Shown here: positions 11,709 through 21,668 of the stretch, piece after piece | Position numbering within the stretch: position 1 is the stretch's first letter | How the letters are laid out: each line of letters opens with the position of its first letter | Source of the DNA: Rhodococcus triatomae BKS 15-14 | GTDB lineage: Bacteria > Actinomycetota > Actinomycetes > Mycobacteriales > Mycobacteriaceae | Reading direction: 5' to 3' | Assembly: GCA_000341795.1 (NCBI GenBank) | Contig: AODO01000030.1 | Coordinates: forward strand, 44,202-108,201 | Length of the DNA: 64,000 nucleotides | Translations under genes and position numbers: made by a program | The notes under the pieces: model-generated | Database searches by the model: none | Seen by the model: only the letters and a program-made list of their open reading frames with translations | What the model was told of the DNA's origin: nothing

Positions 11709-12817
11709 CGTGATTCACTGTCGGTGGCGCCGAGGTCGACACCGCCGGTGCCGGCGATGGTCCCGCTGCCGAGCACGATGTCGCCGCCGCCGTCGCGGCG
11801 GTACAGCACCACGGCCTGCCCGCGGGCCACACCGGTCAGCGGTTCCCGGAGCCGGATGTCCAGGCGCCCGTCGACCTCCTCGACGACCGCGTCCGCGAGA
11901 CCGCCGTGCGCGCGCACCTGCACGGTGCACTCGATCGGCCCCTCGGGCGCGGAGCCCACGGTCCAGATCGGCCGGTCGGCCCGAATCGTCCACACCTGCA
12001 GCCGCTCCGCGGAACCGACCTTCACCGTTCCGGTTTCCGGCTCGATCGCGGTGACGTACCGGGGCCGGCCGTCGGCGGCGGGCCCCTCGACGCCGAGGCC
12101 CTTGCGCTGACCGATGGTGAAGCCGTGTACGCCGTCGTGGTCGGCCAGCTCCGCCCCGGTGTCGGCGTCGACGACCTTTCCGGGCCGGATGCCGATCTTC
12201 GCCCCGAGGAAGGCGCGTGTGTCGCCGGACGGGATGAAGCAGATGTCGTGGCTGTCGGGCTTGTCCGCGACCGCCAGACCGCGTTCCGCCGCCTCGGTCC
12301 GGATCTGCGGCTTCGGCGTGTCCCCGACCGGGAACATCGCCCGCGAGAGCTGCTGCGCGGTCAGCACGCCCAGCACGTACGACTGGTCCTTGTCCGCGTC
12401 GACCGCGCGCCGCAACACACCGTCCTCGAGCTGCGCGTAATGGCCGGTGACGACGGCGTCGAATCCGAGCGCGACCGCCCGGTCCGCGAGCGCCGCGAAC
12501 TTGATCTTCTCGTTGCACCGCAGGCAGGGGTTCGGCGTCTCGCCCGCCGCGTAGGACGCGACGAAGTCGTCGATGACGTCTTCCTTGAACTGGTCCGCGA
12601 AATCCCAGACGTAGAAAGGGATTCCGAGAACATCGGCCGCACGTCGCGCGTCGCCCGCGTCCTCCTTGGAGCAACAGCCGCGCGATCCGGTGCGCAGCGT
12701 GCCGGGCGCCGTGGACAGCGCCAGGTGGACACCCACCACCTCGTGTCCCGCCTCGACGGCGCGTGCCGCGGCCACCGCCGAGTCCACACCACCGCTCATT
12801 GCCGCCAGTACTCGCAT
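11705..12817 (-). CDS. mnmA: tRNA-specific 2-thiouridylase
   Basis: A 370-residue enzyme that puts sulfur on U34 of Lys, Glu and Gln tRNAs. The PP-loop ATP motif SGGVDS is at 8-13, the catalytic cysteine pair is in [12 protein letters not shown] (C98, C101) and in SHDICFI (near 200), and the [12 protein letters not shown] segment opens the C-terminal barrels. The ATG at 12817 shares one base with the TGA of the cysteine desulfurase gene, an arrangement that fits sulfur being handed from that enzyme to MnmA. Start chosen by this overlap and by the immediate PP-loop. Confidence 0.96.
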   Translation of the reverse strand: MRVLAAMSGGVDSAVAAARAVEAGHEVVGVHLALSTAPGTLRTGSRGCCSKEDAGDARRAADVLGIPFYVWDFADQFKEDVIDDFVASYAAGETPNPCLRCNEKIKFAALADRAVALGFDAVVTGHYAQLEDGVLRRAVDADKDQSYVLGVLTAQQLSRAMFPVGDTPKPQIRTEAAERGLAVADKPDSHDICFIPSGDTRAFLGAKIGIRPGKVVDADTGAELADHDGVHGFTIGQRKGLGVEGPAADGRPRYVTAIEPETGTVKVGSAERLQVWTIRADRPIWTVGSAPEGPIECTVQVRAHGGLADAVVEEVDGRLDIRLREPLTGVARGQAVVLYRRDGGGDIVLGSGTIAGTGGVDLGATDSESR

Positions 12818-14094
12818 CAGCGTGTTCCTCCTGCGCTCTGGACCGTGCTCTGCACTCGACGCGATCCCGCTCCCGCGAGTCCGGCGGCGCGAGCCCGCTC
12901 GACGACCTGCGGCAGCGCCGCCAACAGCGCGTCGACGTCGGCGTCGGTCGAGGTGTGTCCGAGCGAGAAGCGCAGCGACCCGCGCGCCACCCGCGAATCG
13001 ACTCCCATCGCGAGCAACACGTGGCTCGCGCTGGCGACTCCGGCGGTGCACGCCGACCCGGTCGAGCATTCGACACCCGCCGCGTCGAGCAGCATCAGCA
13101 GCGAGTCGCCCTCGCAGCCGGGGAAGGTGAAGTGCGCGTTGCCCGGAAGCCTGCCCGCTCCGACGGAACCGTTCAGCACGGCGTCCGGAACGAGTTCCCG
13201 CACACCCCCGATCAGCCTGTCCCGCAGTCGAACCAGCTCGCCGGCCGTGCGCTCGCGGTTCGAGACCGCGATCCGGAGCGCCGTCGCGGTCGAGACGACC
13301 GCCGCCGTGTCGAGGGTGCCGGCCCGCAGGTCTCGCTCGTGCCCCCCACCGTGCAGCAGCGGTACACACGGAACCTGCCGCCCGAGGAGAAGCGCACCCG
13401 ACCCGTGCGGGCCTCCGAACTTGTGCGCCGCAACGCTGAGCGCCGACAGTCCGCTCGCCGCGAAATCCACCGGAACGTGGGCCGCCGCCTGAACCGCGTC
13501 ACTGTGCATCGGAACCGCGAATTCGGCGGCCACCGCGGCCAGGTCGGAGATCGGCATGATCGTCCCGACCTCGTTGTTCGCCCACATGACGGTGACGAGC
13601 GCCGTCTCCTCGGAATGCTCGGCGAGTTCGCGGCGCAGGTCCGCGGGGTCCACCGCGCCCCGCTCGTCGACGGGGAGCCAGACGATCTCGGCGCCCTCGT
13701 GCTCCGCCAGCCATTCGACCGCGTCGAGGACGGCGTGATGCTCCACGGCGCTGGTGACGATCCGCCGGCGGCGCGGATCGGCATCGCGCCGCGCCAGGTA
13801 GATGCCCTTGACTGCGAGATTGTCGGATTCGGTGCCGCCCGAGGTGAAGATCACCTCGGAGGGCCGGGCGCCGAGGTCGGCGGCGATGGACTCGCGGGCT
13901 TCCTCGACGCGACGGCGAGCGGCGCGGCCCGATCCGTGCAGGGACGATGCGTTGCCGACGGTCGCGAGGACCTCGGTCATGGCGGCGATCGCCTCCGGAA
14001 GCATCGGAGTGGTCGCGGCGTGATCGAGATACACCACGGCGGACCGCGCCGAATCGACGCGGTCTCCGGCGGAGTGCAGGTGGGACGAAGTCAT
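12817..14094 (-). CDS. iscS: Cysteine desulfurase (IscS/NifS family)
   Basis: A 425-residue PLP enzyme that turns cysteine into alanine and a protein persulfide. The PLP lysine is K225 in [10 protein letters not shown], the stacking histidine is in VEHHAVLD (119-120), and the active cysteine is C349 in STGSACTAG. The SGSACT motif places it in class I (IscS/NifS). The N-terminal 20 residues (MTSSHLHS...) are extra; YLDHAATTP at 22-30 is the usual family beginning. It is the first gene of a coupled run with mnmA and the MetE-like gene. The iscS symbol follows its mycobacterial counterpart; no Isc scaffold genes are nearby. Confidence 0.92.
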   Translation of the reverse strand: MTSSHLHSAGDRVDSARSAVVYLDHAATTPMLPEAIAAMTEVLATVGNASSLHGSGRAARRRVEEARESIAADLGARPSEVIFTSGGTESDNLAVKGIYLARRDADPRRRRIVTSAVEHHAVLDAVEWLAEHEGAEIVWLPVDERGAVDPADLRRELAEHSEETALVTVMWANNEVGTIMPISDLAAVAAEFAVPMHSDAVQAAAHVPVDFAASGLSALSVAAHKFGGPHGSGALLLGRQVPCVPLLHGGGHERDLRAGTLDTAAVVSTATALRIAVSNRERTAGELVRLRDRLIGGVRELVPDAVLNGSVGAGRLPGNAHFTFPGCEGDSLLMLLDAAGVECSTGSACTAGVASASHVLLAMGVDSRVARGSLRFSLGHTSTDADVDALLAALPQVVERARAAGLAGAGSRRVQSTVQSAGGTR

Positions 14095-14183
14095 GTCCCG
14101 ACCAGAATAGCCCGTCGTCCGAACCGGTCCGGACCTCGACCGCGCCTGGCACGGATCACCCCGGACCTCGACGGTGGGGCCGG

Positions 14184-15050
14184 TCACCCCCGCCCGGCGG
14201 CCACCGCGCCGGACACGGTCCGGGCGAGGATCTCGTCCGCCTCGCGGGCGTCGCGGGCCGAGCCGTGCACCAGGGCCTCGCATCTGGCCGCGAGCTCGCG
14301 GCGGTCGGTACCCGGCTCCTGGCGCGGCGCCAGCCGCACCCGGGCCTCGACCCGCCGGAGGCCGATGGTGCGCCGCAGGCTCTGCAGCAACGTCTGATCG
14401 CCCACGAAGCACACCCCGGTCTCGACGGCTCCGTCCCCGCGCAGATACCGCAGTTCGACCGGCTCGATCAGCGCGTCGGCGTCGACGGCTGCCTGGAACA
14501 GAGCGGGACGCAACCGGCCGTACGCGCGACCGCACCAGGTGGTGCCCTCCGGGAAGGCGACCATGCGCTGCCCGGACCGCATCCGATCGGCGACCTCGTC
14601 GACGACCCCAGACAGCGCCCGGAGCCGGTCGCGGTCGATGGGCACGACCCCCATCCGGTGTGCCACCGAACCCAGGAGAGGCCAGTGCAACAGGTCCCCG
14701 CGGGCGACGAACTGTCCGGGGACGACGGCCCCGACCACCAGGACGTCGAGCCACGACACGTGCCCGGCCACGACCAGTCGCCCGCGGCCGTCGGCGACCT
14801 CCTGCTCGCGTTCGTCGTCGACGTGCAGACGGACGCCGAGCATCCGGAGCGCGGCGCGTGCGTAGCCACGGTGCAGATCCGACCGCCTGCGCCGGGACAG
14901 CACGGCGGCGGCGGGAAGCAGCGGCAGGGTCAGCGCGAGCCCGATCAGTCCGACCCCGCGCAGCCCGATCGTGGCGGGCGCGGCGCGGTCGGTGGCTCCG
15001 GCGAGACAGCCGTCGCCGCAGGGACTGTGTGGCATCCAGGCGTGACTCAT
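14184..15050 (-). CDS. 1-acyl-glycerophosphate acyltransferase-like protein (PlsC/OlsA family)
   Basis: A 288-residue lysophospholipid acyltransferase. The HX4D catalytic motif is HVSWLD (H97-D102) and FPEG is at 166-169. Residues 28-51 are hydrophobic and should anchor it to the membrane. The start ATG at 15050 overlaps the stop of the upstream N-acyltransferase (ATGA). That pairing matches olsB-olsA, where OlsB adds a hydroxy-fatty acid to ornithine and OlsA adds the second chain. Ornithine lipid synthesis is therefore a reasonable but unproven role; plain phosphatidate synthesis is the alternative. Confidence 0.82.
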   Translation of the reverse strand: MSHAWMPHSPCGDGCLAGATDRAAPATIGLRGVGLIGLALTLPLLPAAAVLSRRRRSDLHRGYARAALRMLGVRLHVDDEREQEVADGRGRLVVAGHVSWLDVLVVGAVVPGQFVARGDLLHWPLLGSVAHRMGVVPIDRDRLRALSGVVDEVADRMRSGQRMVAFPEGTTWCGRAYGRLRPALFQAAVDADALIEPVELRYLRGDGAVETGVCFVGDQTLLQSLRRTIGLRRVEARVRLAPRQEPGTDRRELAARCEALVHGSARDAREADEILARTVSGAVAAGRG

Positions 15051-15850
15051 CCGGCCACCACCAGAGAGGACGCCATCGACCGCAGACGGGACAGGTAGCG
15101 CTGGTCCGCCTCCTCCATTCCGAGCAGGGCGACGAAGTCGGCCACACCGAAGTCGGGGTCGTACGCGGGCTGTCCACAGATGCTCGCTCCGAGCCGCAGG
15201 TAGCCGCGCAGCAACGGTGGCAGCACCGGCTTCGCGGGCGCGGACAGCAGGTCGATGTCGGGTACCGGCCGCCGGGGGTGGACCCGCCGCTCGCTGGGGC
15301 CGGCGTGCCGCTCGAGAAGCAGGTCGCGGACGCCGCGCACGTTGGCTCCCGGCTGTTCTGCCGCATCGAGCTGCATCGGCACCGACACGCAGCCCATCGC
15401 CCAGCGGTGACCGGTCAGGTCGAGGAAGTTGAGCATGCCCGCCCACATCAGGCCGAGTACGGCACCGGTTCGATGGTCGGGGTGAACGCACGCCCGGCCC
15501 AGTTCGACCAACTGGCCCCGCAGCGGGTCCAGGGCGCTGACGTCGAATTCGGTTGCGGTGTACAGACCGCCTGCGGCGCGTGCGGCGTCCGGGGTGAGGA
15601 TGCGGTAGCAGCCGACTGTCTCGTCTGCGATCTCGTCCCGTACGAGCAGGTGCTCGCAGAACTCGTCGAAGCGGTCGACGTCGCGGTCGCCGGTGGCGGG
15701 ATCGAGCCGGAACCCGGGCTCGGCGGCGAAGACGGTGTGCCGCAGTCGTTGCGCGGCCTCGCGGTGTTCGCGATCCGAGGAGAGGAGCACGCGGTAGCGG
15801 GCGGTGAGGGCGTCGGGCGGATTCGGGGCCGTGACCTCGGAGGCGCTCAT
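15047..15850 (-). CDS. GNAT/OlsB-like N-acyltransferase (Rv3027c-like)
   Basis: A 267-residue protein of the hemolysin-like/OlsB (ornithine-ACP acyltransferase) GNAT branch: [16 protein letters not shown] early, [14 protein letters not shown], then [24 protein letters not shown] and [22 protein letters not shown] late. The last is the segment typical of this branch, which uses acyl-ACP. It is translationally coupled to the PlsC-like gene. Likely step: amide-linking an acyl chain to ornithine or another amino acid. It follows the etfA terminator, so it must have its own promoter in 15851-15928. Confidence 0.78.
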   Translation of the reverse strand: MSASEVTAPNPPDALTARYRVLLSSDREHREAAQRLRHTVFAAEPGFRLDPATGDRDVDRFDEFCEHLLVRDEIADETVGCYRILTPDAARAAGGLYTATEFDVSALDPLRGQLVELGRACVHPDHRTGAVLGLMWAGMLNFLDLTGHRWAMGCVSVPMQLDAAEQPGANVRGVRDLLLERHAGPSERRVHPRRPVPDIDLLSAPAKPVLPPLLRGYLRLGASICGQPAYDPDFGVADFVALLGMEEADQRYLSRLRSMASSLVVAG

Positions 15851-15928
15851 GGCTGGAAGCGTCGACCCCGCATGCTGCGGCGGGGCGTCGCGGCAGTGTC
15901 GTGTCGAGGGCGGATCGGTGAAGAACGA

Positions 15929-15965
15929 GTGATGGGGGCCTTCCGGTGCGGAAGGCCCCCATCAC
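15929..15965 (-). terminator. Perfect 17-bp hairpin after etfA
   Basis: GTGATGGGGGCCTTCCG (15929-15945) pairs without mismatch with 15949-15965 around the loop GTG. It lies 27 bp past the etfA stop; the minus-strand bases after it (CGTTCTTC) are moderately T-rich. It separates etfBA from the acyltransferase pair. Confidence 0.85.
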
Positions 15966-15992
15966 GGAGCGTCGGCTGTCGCCGGAGCGGAA

Positions 15993-16946
15993 TCAGCCCT
16001 TGTGGGCCTTGACCGCCTCGGTGAGCTGCGGAGCGACGTTGAACAGGTCGCCCACGACGCCGTAGTCGGCGATCTCGAAGATCGGCGCCTCTTCGTCCTT
16101 GTTGACTGCGACGATGGTCTTCGAGGTCTGCATGCCGGCGCGGTGCTGGATGGCGCCGGAGATGCCGAGCGCGATGTACAGCTGCGGGGAAACCGTCTTA
16201 CCGGTCTGGCCGACCTGGAACTGGCCCGGGTAGTAGCCGGAGTCGACGGCGGCACGCGAGGCACCGACAGCGGCACCGAGCGCGTCGGCGAGCTCCTCGA
16301 CCACCGAGAACTTGTCAGCGGAACCGACGCCGCGACCACCGGAGACGACGACCGACGCCTCGGTGAGCTCCGGACGGTCGCCACCGACGATCGGCTGACG
16401 AGAGGTCACCTTGACGGCGTTCTCCTCCTGAGCCGGGACCTCGACGGCCACCCGCTCGGCGGCACCGGCCTGCGGCTGCGCCTCGACGGCACCCGGGCGG
16501 ACCGAGATGACCGGAACCTCGCCGTTGGCCTTGGCCTCGACGGTGAACGCGCCACCGAAGATGGAGTGCACGGCACTGTCGGCCTTGACGTCGATGACGT
16601 CGACGAGCAGACCGGAGCCGATGCGCGCGGCCAGGCGACCGGACACCTCCTTGCCCTCGGTCGAGGCGGCGGTCAGGACCGCGGCGGGCGACACGGACTC
16701 GACCAGCGCGGCCAGAACGTCGACCTTGGGGGTGACCAGGTAGCCGTCGATGTCGTCGGACTCCGCGGCGTAGACCTTGGCGGCGCCTGCCGCGGCGAGG
16801 GCTTCCTGCAGCTTGTCGGCGGTGCCGGCGGGACCGGCGACGACTGCGGCGGGCTCACCCAGGACACGGGCGGCGGTGATCAGCTCGGTGCTGACCTTCT
16901 TGAGCGCGCCCTCGGCGTGCTCGACGAGCACGAGTACTTCAGCCAT
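15993..16946 (-). CDS. etfA: Electron transfer flavoprotein alpha subunit
   Basis: A 317-residue EtfA (FixB). With EtfB it takes electrons from acyl-CoA and other dehydrogenases and passes them to the ETF:quinone oxidoreductase. The FAD-binding C-terminal domain is clear: [49 protein letters not shown] and [15 protein letters not shown]. An upstream open extension is ignored because [13 protein letters not shown] at 16946 is the family N-terminus and follows GGAGAAG. It is 43 bp after etfB in one operon. Confidence 0.96.
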   Translation of the reverse strand: MAEVLVLVEHAEGALKKVSTELITAARVLGEPAAVVAGPAGTADKLQEALAAAGAAKVYAAESDDIDGYLVTPKVDVLAALVESVSPAAVLTAASTEGKEVSGRLAARIGSGLLVDVIDVKADSAVHSIFGGAFTVEAKANGEVPVISVRPGAVEAQPQAGAAERVAVEVPAQEENAVKVTSRQPIVGGDRPELTEASVVVSGGRGVGSADKFSVVEELADALGAAVGASRAAVDSGYYPGQFQVGQTGKTVSPQLYIALGISGAIQHRAGMQTSKTIVAVNKDEEAPIFEIADYGVVGDLFNVAPQLTEAVKAHKG

Positions 16947-16989
16947 TGCTTCTTCTCCTACGTGTGTTTCTGCTGATGGGGGGCGCGAA

Positions 16990-17775
16990 TCAGATGATCT
17001 TCTGACCGACCAGGTAGGACGCGATCTGCTTGCCGCCCTCACCCTCGTCGGCGACGCGCTCACCAGCGGTACGCGGGGGCTTCGGGGTGGAGGAGGTGAC
17101 CGTGGAGGCGGCGTTCTCGACACCGAAGATGGAGGGGTCGAGACCGATCTCGGCGAGGGTCAGGACCTGAACTTCCTTCTTCTTCGCGGCCATGATGCCC
17201 TTGAAGGACGGGAAGCGCGGCTCGTTGATCTTCTCGGTGACCGAGACGATCGCGGGCAGCGGGGCCTCGAGTTCGAAGACGCCCTCGTCGGTCTCACGCT
17301 CACCGGTGGCCTTGCCGTCGGCGACCGTCAGCTTGCGCAGGTGCGTGAGCTGCGGGAGGCCGAGGTACTCGGCGATGATCGCGGGGACGGCACCGGCGCG
17401 ACCGTCGGTGGCCTCGTTGCCCGCGATGACCAGCTCGACGCCCTCGATCTGACCGAGCGCGGCAGCAAGCGCGTACGACGTCTGGATCGCGTCGGAACCG
17501 TGCAGCGCCGGATCGTTGAGGTGGATGGCCTTGTCGGCACCCATGGACAGCGCCTTGCGGATGGCGTCGGTGGCGCGATCGGGACCTGCGGACAGCACGG
17601 TCACCTCGCCGCCCTGGGCCTCCTTGATGAGCAGGGCTTCCTCGACTGCGCGCTCGTTGATCTCGTCGAGCACGGCGTCCGCGGCCTCACGGTCGAGCGT
17701 GAAGTCACCGTCGGTGAGCTTGCGCTCCGACCAGGTGTCCGGAACCTGCTTGATCAAAACGACGATGTTCGTCAT
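16990..17775 (-). CDS. etfB: Electron transfer flavoprotein beta subunit
   Basis: A 261-residue EtfB (FixA). MTNIVVLIKQVPDTW is the standard start, NEINERAVEEAL-type and LIKEAQGG segments follow, and GADKAIHLNDP and GNEATDGRAGAVPA are the AMP-site region. It forms a heterodimer with EtfA. ATG at 17775 is preceded by AGGAGGTCGACGAAGACCC, so the start is well supported. A palindrome in the divergent gap (17881-17912) may be its operator. Confidence 0.96.
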   Translation of the reverse strand: MTNIVVLIKQVPDTWSERKLTDGDFTLDREAADAVLDEINERAVEEALLIKEAQGGEVTVLSAGPDRATDAIRKALSMGADKAIHLNDPALHGSDAIQTSYALAAALGQIEGVELVIAGNEATDGRAGAVPAIIAEYLGLPQLTHLRKLTVADGKATGERETDEGVFELEAPLPAIVSVTEKINEPRFPSFKGIMAAKKKEVQVLTLAEIGLDPSIFGVENAASTVTSSTPKPPRTAGERVADEGEGGKQIASYLVGQKII

Positions 17776-17880
17776 GGGTCTTCGTCGACCTCCTGTGTCA
17801 GTTCTCGTTGAGCGGCTCATCGATGGCCGAGCTCTCGGGTGTTCATCTACTTCGCACGATGACCGTGCGCCAGATTACAA

Positions 17881-17912
17881 CACGCTAAGCTACCCGTGAG
17901 TAACTTAGCGTG
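17881..17912. promoter_or_regulatory. Palindromic operator candidate between etfB and the methyltransferase gene
   Basis: CACGCTAAG (17881-17889) is the exact inverse of CTTAGCGTG (17904-17912), and an inner TAC/GTA pair continues the symmetry. Its size fits a TetR- or GntR-type dimer site. It lies about 105 bp before the etfB start and about 95 bp before the methyltransferase start, so either or both could be controlled. The regulator is not in this window. Confidence 0.5.
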
Positions 17913-18007
17913 GAATCGAGCTCACGATAAGGCCGAAAGGGGGTCTCACGGCTGTGATCTGGCCCACCCTCGCCCGGACTGGAACACGTGGCAGTAACCT
18001 CGCAGCG

Positions 18008-18802
18008 GTGAGTGACACTTCAGTTCCGACCGCCGCCGCGACCGACGACCACGCGCCCCTGCCGCTGACAGGCGAGCGCACCGTCCCCGGCGTACCCGAG
18101 GAGAACTACTGGTTCCGCCGCCACGAGGTGGTCTACCAGCGACTGCTCGGCCGCTGCGCCGGCCGCGTCGTTCTCGAGGCGGGTTCGGGAGAAGGATACG
18201 GCGCCAACATGATTGCCGATGTCGCCGAACTCGTCATCGGACTCGACTACGACATCTCCGCCGTCGAGCACGTACGCGCCCGCTACCCCCGCATCGACAT
18301 GCGACAGGGCAACCTCGCGGAACTGCCGCTCGACGACGCGAGCGTCGGCACCGTCGTCAACTTCCAGGTCATCGAGCACCTGTGGGACCAGGCCCAGTTC
18401 CTCGCCGAGTGCTTCCGCGTCCTGGCCCCCGGCGGCGAACTCCTGATCAGCACCCCGAACCGGATCACCTTCTCCCCCGGTCGTGACACCCCGCTGAACC
18501 CGTTCCACACCCGAGAACTGAACGCGGCGGAGCTCACCGAGCTGCTGGAGCAGGCCGGCTTCGAGGTCACCACCATGACGGGCGTCCACCACGGCCCGCG
18601 GCTGCGCGAGCTCGACGACGCCCACGGTGGATCGTTCATCGACGCCCAGATCGACCGGGCACTCGCCGGCGAGCCGTGGCCCGCCGATCTGGTCCGCGAT
18701 GTCGAGTCCATCACAGTCGACGACTTCGCCCTGGTCGAGGCGGACATCGACGCGAGCCTCGACCTGGTCGCGATCGCCCGTAAGCCGGAAGGCCGGGGAT
18801 GA
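18008..18802 (+). CDS. SAM-dependent methyltransferase (Rv3030-like, methylglucose polysaccharide cluster)
   Basis: A 264-residue class I methyltransferase. Motif I is VLEAGSGEGYGANM near residue 55, followed by GLDYD, and LPLDDASVGTVVNFQVIEHL is the motif II-III region. It is joined by a 4-bp overlap to the GH57 branching enzyme and then the glycosyltransferase, the same order as Rv3030-Rv3031-Rv3032, which in mycobacteria are assigned to 6-O-methylglucose lipopolysaccharide synthesis. Sugar O-methylation is therefore the likely reaction. The GTG at 18008 is chosen; the GTG at 17954 would add 18 unusual residues. Confidence 0.82.
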   Translation: MSDTSVPTAAATDDHAPLPLTGERTVPGVPEENYWFRRHEVVYQRLLGRCAGRVVLEAGSGEGYGANMIADVAELVIGLDYDISAVEHVRARYPRIDMRQGNLAELPLDDASVGTVVNFQVIEHLWDQAQFLAECFRVLAPGGELLISTPNRITFSPGRDTPLNPFHTRELNAAELTELLEQAGFEVTTMTGVHHGPRLRELDDAHGGSFIDAQIDRALAGEPWPADLVRDVESITVDDFALVEADIDASLDLVAIARKPEGRG

Positions 18803-20361
18803 CCGCGCCCGGCACCACGGAGCAGCAGCCGGGCATGTTCGCCCTGGTGCTGCACTCACACCTGCCCTGGCTGGCGAACCACGGCCGGTGGCCGGTCGGC
18901 GAGGAGTGGCTGTACCAGTCGTGGGCCGCGTCCTACCTGCCCCTGACCCGGGTCCTGCGCACCCTCGCCGCCGAGGGCAGGCAGAACCTGCTGACGCTCG
19001 GCATCACGCCGGTGCTGGCCGCGATGCTCGACGATCCGCACAGCCTCTCGGGAATGCACCACTGGCTGGGCAACTGGCAACTGCGCGCCCACGAGGCGGC
19101 ACTGATGCCCGACCGCGCCCGGCGCGAGCTCGGTGCCCGCGAACACCGGCTCGCCGCGCGGTCTCTCGCCGAGTTCGAGCAGTCCTGGGCGCACGGCGCG
19201 TCGCCGATCCTGCGCTCGCTCGTCGACGGCGGCACGATCGAGCTCCTCGGCGGGCCGCTCGCGCACCCGTTCCAGCCGCTGCTGCACCCGCGGCTGCGCC
19301 GGTTCGAACTCGCCGAGGGCCTCGAGGATGCCCGGATGCGCTGGGGCACCAGGCCTTCCGGCATCTGGGCACCGGAATGCGGGTACACCCCCGGGATGGA
19401 ACTCGAGTACGCGGAAGCCGGGATCAGCCACTTCATGGTGGACGGCCCCTCGCTGCGCGGTGACACCTCGGTCGGCCGTCCGGTACGCGAGTCCGATGTC
19501 GTGGCCTTCGGCCGCGACCTCCAGGTCTCGTACCGGGTGTGGTCGCCGAAGTCGGGCTACCCGGGTCACGCCGCCTATCGCGATTTCCACACCTACGACC
19601 ACGACACCGGCCTCAAGCCCTCTCGAGTGACCGGCAAGACCGTCGACTCCAAGGACAAGGCCCCGTACGACCCGGACCTCGCGGCGACGGCCGTGGACCG
19701 GCACGTCGAGGACTTCGTCCGCACCGTCGTCGACCGGATCCGCAGCGAACGCGCCCGCACGGGCCGCGACGCCCTCGTCGTCGCCGCCTTCGACACCGAA
19801 CTGTTCGGACACTGGTGGTTCGAGGGCCCCCAGTGGCTGGAAAAGGTGCTGCGCGCGCTTCCCGAGGCGGGTGTGCGCGTCGGCACCCTCGCCCAGGCAC
19901 GCGAACAGGGCTACGTGGGGGAACCGGTGGAGCTGTCCGACTCGTCGTGGGGCAGCGGCAAGGACTGGCGGGTGTGGGCGGGCGATCAGGTCGCGGACCT
20001 CGTCCAACTCAACTCCGAAGTGGTCGAGACCGCGCTCGACACGGTCGACAAGGCGCGGGGCAGCGCCCGCGCCCCCGGGCGCCCGGAACTGCGGGACCGG
20101 GTCAACGACCAGATCCTGCGCGAGGCGATCATGACGGTGCAGAGCGACTGGGCGTTCATGGTCAGCAAGGACTCCGCCGCGGGTTACGCCCGCGAACGCG
20201 CCCACAAGCACGCACACGCGACCAGGGAGATCGCCGAGGCGGTCGCATCGGGGCACCCCGACCGTGCCCGCCGCCTCGCCGACGCCTGGAACCATGCCGA
20301 CGGCCTGTTCCCCGGCCTCGACGCGCGCCGCCTGCCCGACGACGTCACCCCAGGGAGATGA
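18799..20361 (+). CDS. GH57 1,4-alpha-glucan branching enzyme (Rv3031-like)
   Basis: A 520-residue GH57 protein. The family opening HSHLPW is at 19-24, the catalytic nucleophile is E193 in APECGY and the acid/base is D332 in FDTELFGHWWF. A DUF1957-type helical C-terminal domain follows (QSDWAFMVSKDSAAGYARER). It should introduce alpha-1,6 branches into an alpha-1,4-glucan, here probably the methylglucose lipopolysaccharide precursor. It overlaps the methyltransferase gene by 4 bp and is one base from the glycosyltransferase gene, so the three are one operon. Confidence 0.9.
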   Translation: MTAPGTTEQQPGMFALVLHSHLPWLANHGRWPVGEEWLYQSWAASYLPLTRVLRTLAAEGRQNLLTLGITPVLAAMLDDPHSLSGMHHWLGNWQLRAHEAALMPDRARRELGAREHRLAARSLAEFEQSWAHGASPILRSLVDGGTIELLGGPLAHPFQPLLHPRLRRFELAEGLEDARMRWGTRPSGIWAPECGYTPGMELEYAEAGISHFMVDGPSLRGDTSVGRPVRESDVVAFGRDLQVSYRVWSPKSGYPGHAAYRDFHTYDHDTGLKPSRVTGKTVDSKDKAPYDPDLAATAVDRHVEDFVRTVVDRIRSERARTGRDALVVAAFDTELFGHWWFEGPQWLEKVLRALPEAGVRVGTLAQAREQGYVGEPVELSDSSWGSGKDWRVWAGDQVADLVQLNSEVVETALDTVDKARGSARAPGRPELRDRVNDQILREAIMTVQSDWAFMVSKDSAAGYARERAHKHAHATREIAEAVASGHPDRARRLADAWNHADGLFPGLDARRLPDDVTPGR

Positions 20362-20362
20362 G

Positions 20363-21607
20363 ATGAAGGTCCTGATCGTGTCGTGGGAGTACCCGCCGGT
20401 GGTCGTGGGCGGCCTCGGCAGGCACGTCCACCACCTGGCGACCGAACTGGTACGGGCCGGCCACGAGGTGGTCGTGCTCTCGCGCCGGCCCACCGGAACG
20501 GACGCATCCACGCATCCGACGATCACCCACATCTCCGACGGCGTCCTCGTCGTCGCGGTCGCGGAGGACCCTGCTCACTTCGTCTTCGGCGAGGACATGC
20601 TGGCCTGGACGCTGGCCATGGGGCACGCGATGGTGCGCGCCGGCGTCGGCCTCGCCCGTCCGGGGATCGGCGAGGGCTGGCGGCCCGACGTCGTGCACGC
20701 GCACGACTGGCTGGTCGCGCACCCCGCCATCGCGCTCGCCGAGTACTACGACGTCCCGCTGGTGTCCACGCTGCACGCCACCGAGGCGGGCAGGCACAGC
20801 GGCTGGCTCTCCGGCGTCATCAACCGCCAGGTGCACTCCGTCGAGTGGTGGCTGGCGAACGAGTCCGACTCGATCATCACCTGCTCGGCCTCCATGGAGG
20901 AGGAGGTGACCGAACTGTACGGGCCGAACCTGTCGCCGGTCACCGTCATCCGCAACGGGATCGACGTCGCGACGTGGAGCTTCCGCGAGCGAGCCCCGCG
21001 GTCGGGACCGCCACGGCTGCTGTTCGTCGGCAGACTCGAGTACGAGAAGGGCGTGCAGGACGCGATCGCCGCGCTGCCCAGAATCCGGCGCAGCCATCCG
21101 GGCACGACCCTCGCGGTCGCGGGTGAGGGCACCCAGTACGAGTGGCTACGGGAACAGGCCCGCACCCACCGGGTGCTGCGCTCGGTGAACTTCCTCGGCT
21201 CCCTCGACCACACCGAGCTGCTCGGTTGGCTGCACGGCGCCGATGCCATCGTGTTACCGAGCCGGTACGAGCCGTTCGGCATCATCGCGCTGGAGGCGGC
21301 AGCGGCGGGGACACCTCTCGTCGCCTCGACCGCGGGTGGACTCGGCGAAGCCGTCGTCGACGGGGTGACGGGCCTGTCGTTCCAGCCGGGAGACGTCGAC
21401 GGCCTCACCTCCGCGGTCCGCGAGGCGCTCGACGATCCCTCGGCGACGCAACAGCGCGCCCTTGCGGCCCGTGAGCGGCTCACCGAGGACTTCGACTGGC
21501 ACCAGGTCGCGCTCGACACCGCGCAGGTGTATCTCAGCGCGAAGCGCCGTGTCCGGCACCCGCTGGCGCGGCCCGACATCCCGCAGCGGCCACTCCCGAA
21601 CCGCTAG
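20363..21607 (+). CDS. GT4-type alpha-1,4-glucosyltransferase (Rv3032-like)
   Basis: A 414-residue GT-B glycosyltransferase. EYPPVVVGGLGRHVHHLA begins the N-terminal Rossmann domain; GRLEYEKGVQDAI and EPFGIIALE (E303, E311, the EX7E motif) lie in the donor-binding half. The mycobacterial homologue elongates alpha-1,4-glucan for methylglucose lipopolysaccharide and glycogen. ATG at 20363 follows AGGGAGATG, one base after the GH57 stop; an alternative ATG at 20358 is out of frame. Donor (UDP- or ADP-glucose) cannot be read here. Confidence 0.9.
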   Translation: MKVLIVSWEYPPVVVGGLGRHVHHLATELVRAGHEVVVLSRRPTGTDASTHPTITHISDGVLVVAVAEDPAHFVFGEDMLAWTLAMGHAMVRAGVGLARPGIGEGWRPDVVHAHDWLVAHPAIALAEYYDVPLVSTLHATEAGRHSGWLSGVINRQVHSVEWWLANESDSIITCSASMEEEVTELYGPNLSPVTVIRNGIDVATWSFRERAPRSGPPRLLFVGRLEYEKGVQDAIAALPRIRRSHPGTTLAVAGEGTQYEWLREQARTHRVLRSVNFLGSLDHTELLGWLHGADAIVLPSRYEPFGIIALEAAAAGTPLVASTAGGLGEAVVDGVTGLSFQPGDVDGLTSAVREALDDPSATQQRALAARERLTEDFDWHQVALDTAQVYLSAKRRVRHPLARPDIPQRPLPNR

Positions 21608-21614
21608 AGGTCCG

Positions 21615-21656
21615 CCTGCGTGCTTCCGGTGACGGAAGCACCAGGAAGCACGCAGG
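21615..21656. terminator. Bidirectional hairpin between convergent genes
   Basis: CCTGCGTGCTTCC (21615-21627) pairs with GGAAGCACGCAGG (21644-21656). A second copy of GGAAGCA at 21634-21640 can pair with the same left arm, giving an alternative shorter hairpin. It lies between the glycosyltransferase and acyltransferase stops and can serve both strands. Confidence 0.75.
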
Positions 21657-21668
21657 TCGTGCCGCCGC

